A stretch of 64,000 nt of DNA. Origin: Microbacterium sp. Marseille-Q6965. Its GTDB lineage: Bacteria > Actinomycetota > Actinomycetes > Actinomycetales > Microbacteriaceae. The stretch is from positions 310,001 through 374,000 of the forward strand of contig NZ_CAMGZA010000001.1 in the NCBI RefSeq assembly GCF_946151065.1, written 5' to 3'. The notes under the pieces were generated by a model. That model saw nothing but the letters and a program-made list of their open reading frames with translations. It did no database searches and was not told where the DNA came from. Both the position numbers and the translations under genes were made by a program. Each line of letters opens with the position of its first letter. Position 1 is the first letter of the stretch. This document shows, one piece after another, positions 26,627 through 37,260 of the stretch.

Positions 26627-27042
26627 CCCTCGCCCACAATCCGCTCGGGGAGCATTGCGCGCGTCCGTTCGATGGTTGCGCGCAGCAGTTCCGGCGCGGC
26701 GGCGTACTGCTCCTGCGCGGTCTCCACGAATGCCGCGTACCACTGACGCAGCGCGTCGTCGTGGGCTCGCTGCACCGCCGTCGCAAGGGCGAGCGGCGAC
26801 TCCTGCGGCGCCCAGTCCGCGAAGGTGACCTCCTCGACGAGGCCCGTTGCTCCCACACGGACCCGCGCCTCGCGCCGCGGCGACCACGCCTCCGCCGACA
26901 GGCGCGAGAACGCCGAGACCGCGGCACGCGCGGTCGCGGCGCGCGCGGCCGCCGTCTCGCGGATCCGCGCGAGGACGGCGTGCGTCGCGTCCGCGTCGCC
27001 CAGCCGAACCGTGCTGAGGTCGAAGGGCTCGCTGCTCACCAT
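26623..27042 (-). CDS. YbaB/EbfC-like small protein, cassette copy 2
   Basis: A 139-residue protein. Residues about 45-115 follow the YbaB pattern: basic start, ARVRVGATGLVEEVTF, then a long helix ALATAVQRAHDDALRQWYAAF. The family includes nucleoid-associated proteins and T7SS-associated proteins. Start ATG 27042 overlaps the upstream stop by 7 nt. GTG 27039 is equally possible. It is translationally coupled to its neighbours. Confidence 0.72.
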   Translation of the reverse strand: MVSSEPFDLSTVRLGDADATHAVLARIRETAAARAATARAAVSAFSRLSAEAWSPRREARVRVGATGLVEEVTFADWAPQESPLALATAVQRAHDDALRQWYAAFVETAQEQYAAAPELLRATIERTRAMLPERIVGEG

Positions 27043-27875
27043 CCGTACTCGTCTCCGCCCTGATCCGCTCCCGACGCCAGCGCGGTGACGCCCTTGAGGA
27101 CGGTGCTCAGGGCATCCGCGAGGCCCTTGCCCGCGTCCGCGCCCGTCCGGATGCAGGCGACCAGCTCGTCGATGTAGCGCGAGCAGTCGGTGACGGTCGA
27201 GGAGATCGCGATCGTGGCCTGGCCGATGACGACCGGCAGCGCCGCCCCCAGCGTCGCTCCCAGCTGCACGCAGTACGCGATGAGCCGGCCGACGAGGTCG
27301 GCGATCAGCTCGCGGACGATGGTGCGAATGATCTCCACGGCCGTGCTCGCGACGCGCAGCCCGGATCCCGTGGCCCCCGCCGCGCCCGCGAGGGCCTCGA
27401 CGTGCGCCACCACGACCTCCATCTGCCGCCGGTACGCCTCCGCGGCGGGGCCGGCCCAGCTGGCGAGCGCCTGCTCGACCTGCGACGTCAGGTCCTGAAC
27501 GTAGCCGTCGATGTGCGCGCCGATGTTCTCCCACGACTGGCCGAGCGACGCGACGAGCTCGGGGTCGCCGGCGAGCCAGTCCAAGAAGTCGGGCAGCGGC
27601 CACATGTACTCCATGAGGAAGGACGCGGCCGACGAGAGCAGAGTGCCGAGCGGGTCGGCGATCAGCGCGGCCGTGCTGACGGCCGACGACAGCCCGTAGG
27701 TGATGCCGTCGGCCCAGTCGCCGGTACCGAAGGCGGCGATCGACGCGGCCGCCTGCCCCGGGCCGGGGTAGAAGCTGAGGGCGTCGATCGCCTGCCCTCC
27801 GCTCCACTCCCCCTGCAGGGCATCGTGGAGGTAGCGGCCGTCGTCGCCGTCCTCGGTCACGAGAAGATCGCTCAT
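27036..27875 (-). CDS. WXG100/PPE-like T7SS substrate candidate
   Basis: A 279-residue helical protein. The segment DWLAGDPELVASLGQSW leads to a W-A-G turn at 140-142 in SWAGPAAEAYRRQM, like the N-terminal WXG-type domain of actinobacterial secreted toxins. The C-terminal 110 residues are hydrophobic and helical (IVRELIADLVGRLIAY, LGAALPVVIGQATIAI) and no toxin domain is recognisable. A YxxxD/E signal is not evident here but is present in its partner (27875-28231). The ATG overlaps the partner's stop by one base. Confidence 0.75.
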   Translation of the reverse strand: MSDLLVTEDGDDGRYLHDALQGEWSGGQAIDALSFYPGPGQAAASIAAFGTGDWADGITYGLSSAVSTAALIADPLGTLLSSAASFLMEYMWPLPDFLDWLAGDPELVASLGQSWENIGAHIDGYVQDLTSQVEQALASWAGPAAEAYRRQMEVVVAHVEALAGAAGATGSGLRVASTAVEIIRTIVRELIADLVGRLIAYCVQLGATLGAALPVVIGQATIAISSTVTDCSRYIDELVACIRTGADAGKGLADALSTVLKGVTALASGADQGGDEYGW

Positions 27876-28231
27876 CAGACGATCACCGTGTCCTCATCGA
27901 TCGGGCGCCAACCGGGCGCGCTCGGGTCGATGCGGCGATAGTCCTGGGCCGCACGCTCATCGGCCTCGCGGTAATCGCGCACGCACGCCTCGACGCGTTG
28001 CGCCATGGTGTCGATGAGGAGCCGGGCGCCCTGCAGCGCCGCGGTCTGAGCGGCGAACAGCCCGAGAACGGGGGGCGTGAAGATGGCGCCGCTGATGAGC
28101 CCGAATGCCTCCACGCTCAATCCCATGCTCGACTGCGCCGCCGAGATCGCCTCGTCGAGCGCACTGGCCGACGACCTCATGGTGCTCGCGCAGCCCTGCA
28201 GCGCCCCCAGCTCGGCCCTCACCTCGGTCAT
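27875..28231 (-). CDS. EspC-like T7SS substrate (DUF2580-type)
   Basis: A 118-residue helical protein with an initial helix (VRAELGALQGCASTM), a hydrophobic central hairpin (residues 44-62) and a C-terminal helix with YREAD at 87-91, which fits the T7SS export signal YxxxD/E. The length and layout match EspC/DUF2580. Its ATG overlaps the YbaB-like gene stop by 4 nt. It probably forms a heterodimer with the WXG-like product of the next gene. No secretion ATPase (EccC) is in the window. Confidence 0.75.
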   Translation of the reverse strand: MTEVRAELGALQGCASTMRSSASALDEAISAAQSSMGLSVEAFGLISGAIFTPPVLGLFAAQTAALQGARLLIDTMAQRVEACVRDYREADERAAQDYRRIDPSAPGWRPIDEDTVIV

Positions 28232-28605
28232 GCCTCGTCCCCCTTCGCTTCGCGCATCCTCCGCTCGAACACCTCCCGCAGACGACGCGCCACGGTGTCG
28301 TCGTGCAGCGCCGCCGCGGCGCTTCCCGCGGGTCGCGCGGGCACGAGCGCCTGCTGAGCGCTGCGCAGCGTGTCGAGCAGCTCCCGCTCGAGCTCCTCCG
28401 CGGTCAGCTCGGCCATGCCCGAGCCGAACTGGACGTGCGCGAGGAATCCCCGCGCGTCCACGGTGACCGTCACGTCGCCGTCGTCCGAGCGAGCGGTGGC
28501 GTTCTGTCGGCGCGTCGGAGGCTGCGTCGCCACCGCATCTCGCAGGCGGTCGGACACCAGCTGGCCGATCTCGGCGAGTTCGTCGTTCGAGCGCACGTCC
28601 TTCAT
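28228..28605 (-). CDS. YbaB/EbfC-like small protein, first gene of the cassette
   Basis: A 125-residue protein. The core (residues 44-90) reads DVTVTVDARGFLAHVQF followed by LTAEELERELLDTLRSAQ, a YbaB/EbfC-like strand-helix pattern. The C-terminus is highly charged. ATG 28605 is preferred. A GTG at 28614 is an alternative. No strong Shine-Dalgarno site is seen. It begins the five-gene overlapping cassette at 25976-28605. Confidence 0.72.
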   Translation of the reverse strand: MKDVRSNDELAEIGQLVSDRLRDAVATQPPTRRQNATARSDDGDVTVTVDARGFLAHVQFGSGMAELTAEELERELLDTLRSAQQALVPARPAGSAAAALHDDTVARRLREVFERRMREAKGDEA

Positions 28606-28663
28606 GCTAGCCACGCACCGTCGCCGCCCGCAGAGCGGGTGACGGGCAGTTCTGCCCGCCTCG

Positions 28664-30358
28664 TCAGGCGCCGAGCTGGCCCTGCAGCTGCTGCTTGACC
28701 TGGCGGCGCAGCACCTTCCCGATCATCGACTTGGGCAGCTCGTCGACCACCACGAGCCGGCGCGGCGCCTTGTAGGGCGTGAGCACCTTCTTGACGAACG
28801 CGCGCACCTCCTCGGGATCGAAGTCTGGGGCGCCGTCGAGCACGACCGCGGCGACGACCTCCTCCCCGTTCTTACCGGGCAGACCGACGACCGCCGCGTC
28901 GGCGATGGCGGGGTGCTGCCGCAGCGCGATCTCCACCTCCGTGGGAGCGACGTTGAACCCGCCCGTGATGATGAGCTCCTTCAGGCGATCCACCACGCGG
29001 AAGAAGCCGTCCTCGTCCATCTCGACGATGTCTCCCGTGCGGAACCAGCCGTCGAGGAAGACAGCCTCGGTCTCCTCGGGCTTGCCGTAGTAGCCGCCGA
29101 AGACCTGCGGACCCCGCACGAGCAATTCGCCCGCCTGCCCCTGCGGGACGTCCTCCCCCGTCTCGGGATCGACGACGCGGCATTCGGTGCCGGGCAAAGG
29201 CAGACCGATCGTTCCGGCCTTCCGGTTCGGCGCCACGGGGTTCACGATCAGCACGGGCGAGCACTCCGACAGACCATACCCCTCGACGAGGTAGCCCTTC
29301 GTCTCCGCCTCCCACGGTTCCACGAGCGCCGGGTCGAGCGCCATCGCGCCGGAGACGCCGATCCGCGTGCCCTCCAACGAGACGCCCTTCTCCTGAGCGC
29401 GCGCGAGCAGCCGCTGGGCGATCGGCGGCACGGCGGGCAGCACCGTCGCCGGGTGCTTCTTGGTGACGGCGAGGACCATGTCCGGATCGAACTTCGGGAA
29501 CAGGACGAGGCGCGCGGCCTGGGACATCGCGAAGGTCAGGCACAGCGTGAGGCCGTACGCGTGGAACATCGGCAGCACCGCGTACACCACGGTGCCGACG
29601 CCGCGCTTGACCTCGGGGATCCACGCGCGCGCCTGCGCGGCGTTGGCGAGCAGGTTCCGGTGGGTGAGCGCAGCACCCTTCGGATCGCCCGTCGTGCCGC
29701 TCGTGTACTGGATGATCGCGATGTCGTCGGTACCGGGGCCGGGGACGTCGGGGTCCAGCGGGGCGTGCCCCACGATCCGCTCCCAGGGGATGGCTCCCCG
29801 CACCGGCTCGGTCAGCTGGCGGCGCGATTCCCGCAGCGCGGGGATGGGCAGCCGCAGCGCGAGCTGCATGACGGTGGGCATGCCCTTGGTCACGTCCACC
29901 GAGACGAGTGTGTCGACGGCGAGGTCCGCGGGGAACTCCTGCACCGTCGCCGCGACCTTGCTCCAGACGATGGCGTGCTTGGCGCCATGGTCCTCGAACT
30001 GCTTGCGCAGTTCGCGCGGCGTGTAGAGCGGGTTGTGCTCGACGACGATCGCGCCGAGGCGCAGGACGGCGTAGAAGGCGATGATGTGCTGGGAGCAGTT
30101 GGGCAGGATGATCGCCACGGGGTCGCCCTTGCGGACCCCCTGGGCGCGCAGGCCGGCCGCGGCGCGTTCGATCGCGGCCGCAAGCGCCGCGTACGTCGTC
30201 TCCCGACCGAAGAACTGCAGCGCGGGGGCGTCGGGAAAGTCGCGGGCCGAATCCACGACGAGGTCCATCAGCGACCCCGAGATGGGAGCGAGGTCCTCCG
30301 GCACGCCCTCGGCGTAGGAGGTGGTCCAGGGGCGGGGCGGGTCGAACACCGTGGTCAC
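28664..30358 (-). CDS. fadD: long-chain fatty-acid--CoA ligase
   Basis: A 564-residue ANL-superfamily enzyme that makes acyl-CoA from fatty acid, ATP and CoA. The AMP-binding motif YTSGTTGDPKGAALTH is near residue 210, followed by VEGYGLSECSP, WFRTGDIVEMDEDGFFRVVDR and the catalytic lysine in LPKSMIGKVLRRQ near the C-terminus. GTG start at 30358 has TACGAT (30365-30370) 6 nt upstream. It is cytosolic and single-gene. Confidence 0.94.
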   Translation of the reverse strand: MTTVFDPPRPWTTSYAEGVPEDLAPISGSLMDLVVDSARDFPDAPALQFFGRETTYAALAAAIERAAAGLRAQGVRKGDPVAIILPNCSQHIIAFYAVLRLGAIVVEHNPLYTPRELRKQFEDHGAKHAIVWSKVAATVQEFPADLAVDTLVSVDVTKGMPTVMQLALRLPIPALRESRRQLTEPVRGAIPWERIVGHAPLDPDVPGPGTDDIAIIQYTSGTTGDPKGAALTHRNLLANAAQARAWIPEVKRGVGTVVYAVLPMFHAYGLTLCLTFAMSQAARLVLFPKFDPDMVLAVTKKHPATVLPAVPPIAQRLLARAQEKGVSLEGTRIGVSGAMALDPALVEPWEAETKGYLVEGYGLSECSPVLIVNPVAPNRKAGTIGLPLPGTECRVVDPETGEDVPQGQAGELLVRGPQVFGGYYGKPEETEAVFLDGWFRTGDIVEMDEDGFFRVVDRLKELIITGGFNVAPTEVEIALRQHPAIADAAVVGLPGKNGEEVVAAVVLDGAPDFDPEEVRAFVKKVLTPYKAPRRLVVVDELPKSMIGKVLRRQVKQQLQGQLGA

Positions 30359-30417
30359 CCTGCCATCGTACGGGGCCGCCCGCCCGCCGGGCAGCCGCCT
30401 CTAGCGGCCTCCGTGTG

Positions 30418-30436
30418 CGGCGCCGCAGCGGCGCCG
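30418..30436 (-). terminator. weak terminator hairpin after aldo/keto reductase
   Basis: Arms CGGCGCC (30418-30424) and GGCGCCG (30430-30436) around GCAGC lie 5 nt after the reductase stop on the minus strand. No T-tract follows. It may be only a GC-rich coincidence. Confidence 0.4.
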
Positions 30437-30440
30437 GTGC

Positions 30441-31430
30441 TCACCAGCGGTGGTGCACCAGCGGGCGGATGGACTCGTCGTAGAGGTCCCGCACACCGTC
30501 GAGGAAGTCCTGCGGCAGCGGGTGGACCGCGCCGGCGGCCGCGTTCGCGCGGGCCTGCTCGGGGTTGCGCGCGCCGGGGATGACCGTGGTGACGCCCGGC
30601 TGCTGTGCCACCCAGGCCAGGGCGGCCGTGGCCGGCTCCAGCCCCGCGGCGCGGGCGAGCTGGGCGAATCGCTGCGCGGCGTCGACGCCGGTTTCGAAGT
30701 CCACGCCCGAGAAGGTCTCCCCCACGTCGAATGCCTCGCCCCGGCGGTTGTACGTGCGGTGGTCGTTCTCGGCGAACGTCGTGTCACGGCTGTACCGGCC
30801 GCTGAGCAGCCCGCTCGCAAGCGGCACGCGGGCGATGATCCCGACGCCCGCCTCGGCGGCCGCGGGCAGCACCTCGTCGAGCGGCTTGCGACGGAAGGCG
30901 TTGAGGATGATCTGCACGCTGGCCACGGCGGGGCGCTCGATCGCGCGGCGCGCCTCCGCGACCGTCTCGACGCTCACGCCGTAGTTCGCGATCACGCCCT
31001 CTGCCACGAGCGTGTCCAGGTCGTCGAAGACGCGGTCGGCGTCGTACACGTCGCTTGTCGGGCAGTGCAGCTGCACGAGATCGAGCGTGTCGACGCCGAG
31101 GTTGCGCCGGGAGCGATCGGTCCACGCGCGGAAGTTCTCGAGCGTCGCGTGCGCGAGGTCGGGGGCCTCCGCGCGGCGGATCATCTTCGTGGCCACGGTC
31201 ACGCCCGCGTCGGCGTGCGCGCGCAACCAGCGGCCGATGAGCTGCTCGCTGCGGCCGTCGCCATAGACGTCGGCCGTGTCGAAGAACGTCACACCCGCCT
31301 CGTGCGCGGCGTCGAGTACCGCGAGGGCGTCGGCCTCGGCGACGTCACCCCAGTCCGCGCCGAGCTGCCAGGTGCCGAGGCCGATGATCGAGACGTCTCG
31401 TCCGGTGCGTCCCAGGGTGCGCTGCTCCAT
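30441..31430 (-). CDS. aldo/keto reductase
   Basis: A 329-residue NADPH-dependent AKR with a TIM-barrel fold. The tetrad is visible: Asp in FFDTADVYGDG, Tyr in the same segment, Lys in TVATKMI and His in VQLHCPTS. The C-terminal cofactor segment contains TTVIPGARNPEQARAN. The start has TAGGCT (31437-31442) 6 nt upstream. It resembles the general oxidoreductase (YdhF/YajO-like) group. The substrate is unknown. Confidence 0.92.
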   Translation of the reverse strand: MEQRTLGRTGRDVSIIGLGTWQLGADWGDVAEADALAVLDAAHEAGVTFFDTADVYGDGRSEQLIGRWLRAHADAGVTVATKMIRRAEAPDLAHATLENFRAWTDRSRRNLGVDTLDLVQLHCPTSDVYDADRVFDDLDTLVAEGVIANYGVSVETVAEARRAIERPAVASVQIILNAFRRKPLDEVLPAAAEAGVGIIARVPLASGLLSGRYSRDTTFAENDHRTYNRRGEAFDVGETFSGVDFETGVDAAQRFAQLARAAGLEPATAALAWVAQQPGVTTVIPGARNPEQARANAAAGAVHPLPQDFLDGVRDLYDESIRPLVHHRW

Positions 31431-31502
31431 GCGCCCAGCCTACGGCGGCGGCGTGCGATCCGGTCCCCTCCGGTGGTGCGATCGCGGGCCCGGCGACACC
31501 GG

Positions 31503-33872
<2,370 letters not shown>

Positions 33873-33925
33873 CTAGGGAGCGCATGCGACATCCACCGGG
33901 GGCTTGCGCGGGCGCGCGCGGCGGA

Positions 33926-35029
33926 TCAGACCTGGGCGGGAACGGCGGACACCGTGCGGTCGATCGTGCACTGGCCGAGCACGCGTGTGCCGACGTAGAC
34001 GACCGCCGTCTGCCCGGGCGCGACCCCATGCAGCGGCTCATCGGGGCGCACGACCAGCTCACCGTCGGCGACCACGGCCGTCGCGGGCACCGGGTCGGCA
34101 TGGGCGCGCACCTGCACCTCACACGCGAACTCCTCGTGCGGGTTCTCGGGAGCGGCCCCCGCCCACGACCAGCGCGACCCCGCGAGCTCGCCGATGGCGA
34201 GCGCCTCCTTCGGTCCCACCACGACCGTGTTCGACACCGGTCGCACCTCGAGCACGAACCGGGGCTTGCCGTCGGCTGCCGGCACGCCGAGCCGCAGGCC
34301 CTTGCGCTGCCCCACGGTGAACGCGTGCGCGCCGTCGTGCGATCCGACCACGGCGCCCGTGCGGTCGACGATGTCGCCGGCCGCCGTGCCGACCTTCTCG
34401 GCGAGCCATCCTCGCGTGTCGCCGTCCGGGATGAAGCAGATGTCGTAGCTGTCGGGCTTGGAGGCCACGGCCAGACCGCGCGCCTCGGCCTCCGCGCGGA
34501 CGAGGGACTTCGAGGGCGTCTCTCCCAACGGGAAGAGGCAATGCGCCAGCTGATCCGCCGTCAGCACGCCGAGCACGTAGGACTGGTCCTTCGCCGCCTC
34601 GCTGGATCGGTGCAGCTCCAGGCCGCCCTCCCCCTCGCGCAGGATCGCGTAGTGCCCCGTGCAGACGGCGTCGAATCCCAGCTCGAGCGCGCGTTCGAGG
34701 AGCGCGGCGAACTTGATCCGCTCGTTGCAGCGCATGCAGGGATTCGGGGTTCGCCCGGCGCGGTATTCGCTGACGAAGTCCTCGATAACGTCGTCGCGGA
34801 AGCGCTCGGAGAAGTCCCAGACGTAGAACGGAATGCCGAGCCGGTCGGCCACGCGGCGCGCGTCCATGGCGTCCTCGATCGTGCAGCAGCCGCGACTGCC
34901 GGTGCGGAGGGTGCCGCCCGCGCGCGACAGCGCGAGGTGCACGCCGACCACCTCATGACCGGCCTCCACCGCGCGCGCGGCAGCGACGGCGGAGTCGACC
35001 CCGCCGCTCATAGCTGCCAGCACGCGCAT
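33926..35029 (-). CDS. mnmA: tRNA-specific 2-thiouridylase
   Basis: A 367-residue enzyme that thiolates U34 of tRNA-Glu, -Gln and -Lys. It shows the PP-loop [12 protein letters not shown] at the N-terminus, catalytic cysteines in NPCMRCN and [10 protein letters not shown], and the C-terminal beta-barrel domain. TACGCT (35036-35041) lies 6 nt before the ATG. The adjacent IscS-type desulfurase (35081-36244) is the likely sulfur donor. Confidence 0.95.
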   Translation of the reverse strand: MRVLAAMSGGVDSAVAAARAVEAGHEVVGVHLALSRAGGTLRTGSRGCCTIEDAMDARRVADRLGIPFYVWDFSERFRDDVIEDFVSEYRAGRTPNPCMRCNERIKFAALLERALELGFDAVCTGHYAILREGEGGLELHRSSEAAKDQSYVLGVLTADQLAHCLFPLGETPSKSLVRAEAEARGLAVASKPDSYDICFIPDGDTRGWLAEKVGTAAGDIVDRTGAVVGSHDGAHAFTVGQRKGLRLGVPAADGKPRFVLEVRPVSNTVVVGPKEALAIGELAGSRWSWAGAAPENPHEEFACEVQVRAHADPVPATAVVADGELVVRPDEPLHGVAPGQTAVVYVGTRVLGQCTIDRTVSAVPAQV

Positions 35030-35080
35030 GCCTCCAGCGTACGCGCGTCGTCTGGGTGCCGACCCGTGATCGGATGATGC

Positions 35081-36244
35081 TCAGCGCACGAGACGCCGGT
35101 AGGCGACGGGCAGCGCCCGCAGCAGCGCGTCCAGGTCGTCCCCGGTCGTGGTGCGCCCGAGCGTGATGCGCAGCACCTGACGCGCCTCGGTCTCCGAGCG
35201 CCCCATGGCGAGTACGACGTGCGAGGGCTCCGCCACACCGGCCTGGCACGCCGAACCCGTCGACACGGCGATGCCGTGCTGATCGAGCAGGAACAGCAGC
35301 GACTCGCCCGCCGCGCCGGGCAGGAGGAGCTGGATCGTCCCCGGCAGCCGGTCGCGCGGGTCGCCGAGCAGCAGAGCCTCGGGCAGCACCTCACGCAGCC
35401 GCGAGAGGAAGTCATCGCGGAGCTCCGCGAGGCGCGCGCTCTCGCCCTCGCGCTCCCGCTCCGCCAGCTCGGCGGCCGTGGCCAGGGCCACGGCGCCGGC
35501 GAGATCCTGCGTTCCGGCGCGGAGCCCGCGCTGCTGGCCACCCCCGTGCAGGAGGGGCTCGAGCGCGACCGTGCGCGAGACGACGAGAGCGCCCGTGCCC
35601 ACCGGGGCGCCGAGCTTGTGGCCCGACACGCTGAGCGCGACCAGTCCGGATCCGGCGGGTGCGTCGGCCCGCCAGCCCGCGAAGGTCACGGGGATCCGCC
35701 CCAGCGCCGCGACTGCGTCGAGGTGCAGGGGCACCCGCGCGGCGGCGGCCGCCGCGGCCAGGGCGGGTGCGTCGTTGATCGTTCCGGATTCGTTGCCCGC
35801 GACGATCGCCGTCGCCAGGGCCACCCCCGCCGTCTCCACCGCCGCCGCGAAGGACGACACCGGGATGCGCCCGAGCTCATCGAGCCCGACGGGCTCGATC
35901 CGGGCGCTCTCGTGGGATGCGAGCCACGCGACCGTGTCGAGCACCGCATGGTGCTCGCCGTCCGGCAGCACGACGGCGCCCTGCCCCTGTGACCGCGCCC
36001 GCCACAGCCCCTGCAGCGCCAGCCCGATCGACTCGGTGCCGCCCGAGGTGAAGACGACCTCGATCGGTTCAGCCCGCAACACCGCGGCCAGGCGCTCGCG
36101 GGCGTCCTCGAGCACGCGGCGCGCGGCTTGCCCCGCCCCGTGGATGGACGACGCGTTGCCGACCGTCTCGTGCGCCTGAAGCCAGGCGTCTCGCACCTCC
36201 GGCCGCAGCGGCGTGGTGGCCGCGTGGTCGAGGTAGACGGTCAT
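35081..36244 (-). CDS. IscS/NifS-type cysteine desulfurase
   Basis: A 387-residue group I desulfurase. The PLP lysine is K210 in SGHKLGAP and the active cysteine C333 in STGSACQAG. It begins MTVYLDHAATTPLRP, a clear NifS/IscS start. It lies directly upstream of mnmA, in the same direction, so its main role is probably sulfur donation to tRNA thiolation and it complements SufS elsewhere in the window. It follows the CnoX-like gene after 13 nt. Confidence 0.94.
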   Translation of the reverse strand: MTVYLDHAATTPLRPEVRDAWLQAHETVGNASSIHGAGQAARRVLEDARERLAAVLRAEPIEVVFTSGGTESIGLALQGLWRARSQGQGAVVLPDGEHHAVLDTVAWLASHESARIEPVGLDELGRIPVSSFAAAVETAGVALATAIVAGNESGTINDAPALAAAAAAARVPLHLDAVAALGRIPVTFAGWRADAPAGSGLVALSVSGHKLGAPVGTGALVVSRTVALEPLLHGGGQQRGLRAGTQDLAGAVALATAAELAEREREGESARLAELRDDFLSRLREVLPEALLLGDPRDRLPGTIQLLLPGAAGESLLFLLDQHGIAVSTGSACQAGVAEPSHVVLAMGRSETEARQVLRITLGRTTTGDDLDALLRALPVAYRRLVR

Positions 36245-36257
36245 CGGCTCGGGGACA

Positions 36258-37214
36258 TCAGAACAGCAGGCTGGTGAGGCGCCCGCGGGCACGAACGACC
36301 CGCGGGTCCGCCGCGCCGACCACGCCGAACAGCTCGACGAGCCGCTCCTGCACCGGCTTGCGCTGATCCGCCGGCAGGCCGGCGAAGAGGTCGAGCAGAC
36401 GGTCGAACGCGTCATCCACGTGCCCGCCGGCGATGTCGAGGTCGGCCACCGCGAGCTGCGCGTCGATGTCGAGCGGCCCGTCCGCGGCGGCCGCGCGGAC
36501 CGTCGCAGGGTCGGTGTCCTGAACGCGGGCCAGCAGGCGCACCTGGCCGAGACCGGCCTGGGCGTCGGCGTCGCGCGGGTTCTCCTTGAGCGCCTTCTCG
36601 TAGGCCGCGATGGCGCGCGCGTAGTCGCCCGCCTCGATCGCCTCGTAGGCCTCGGCGTGCAGCGGCGGCAGGGGCGGCTCCTCCGGCTGGCCTGCGGCCT
36701 CGTCGTCGCCGTCGGTCGGGACCGTTCCGGTGACGCCGTTCTGCGCCGCCAGCTGCAGCAGCTGCGCGAACACCTGGCGCACCTGCTCCTCGGGCACGGC
36801 ACCCGTGAACAGCGGCACGGGCTGCCCCGCCACGAGCGCGACCACCAGCGGGATCGACTGGGCGCGGAACGCCTGCATCAGCTGCGGGTTCGCGTCGACG
36901 TCGACCTTCGCCAGCACGAGGCGCCCCGCGTGCTCGCGGACGACCTTCTCCAGGATCGGGCTCAGCTGCTTGCAGGGACCGCACCATTCGGCCCAGAGGT
37001 CGACGACCACGGGCACGGTGCGCGAGAGCTCGAGCGCCTCGCCGAACGTCGCGTCGGTGACGTCGAAGACGAGGCGGCTCTGGCCCGACCCCGCGCCGCT
37101 CGGCGCTCCCCCGGCGGGCCCGCCGCCGGGCGCCGGTGCGCTCGCGGGGCGGTTGCGCAGTGCGGACAGATCGACGGCGCCGCGCAGGGCGGCGGAGGGT
37201 GCGTAGTCGCTCAT
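36258..37214 (-). CDS. thioredoxin-TPR protein, CnoX/YbbN-like
   Basis: A 318-residue protein with an N-terminal Pro/Gly/Ala linker, a thioredoxin domain (about 47-155) with intact WCGPC (C78, C81), and a TPR-like helical C-terminus (AYEAIEAGDYARAIAAYEKAL). E. coli CnoX has an SXXC site, so the intact CXXC fits the oxidoreductase-like actinobacterial form. It is likely a chaperone-linked redox protein. It is upstream of the desulfurase and downstream of a membrane protein gene on the same strand. Confidence 0.88.
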   Translation of the reverse strand: MSDYAPSAALRGAVDLSALRNRPASAPAPGGGPAGGAPSGAGSGQSRLVFDVTDATFGEALELSRTVPVVVDLWAEWCGPCKQLSPILEKVVREHAGRLVLAKVDVDANPQLMQAFRAQSIPLVVALVAGQPVPLFTGAVPEEQVRQVFAQLLQLAAQNGVTGTVPTDGDDEAAGQPEEPPLPPLHAEAYEAIEAGDYARAIAAYEKALKENPRDADAQAGLGQVRLLARVQDTDPATVRAAAADGPLDIDAQLAVADLDIAGGHVDDAFDRLLDLFAGLPADQRKPVQERLVELFGVVGAADPRVVRARGRLTSLLF

Positions 37215-37260
37215 CGGCTCTCCTCGAGGTGCATGATTCGATGGCCCATCCGGCCTGCTC

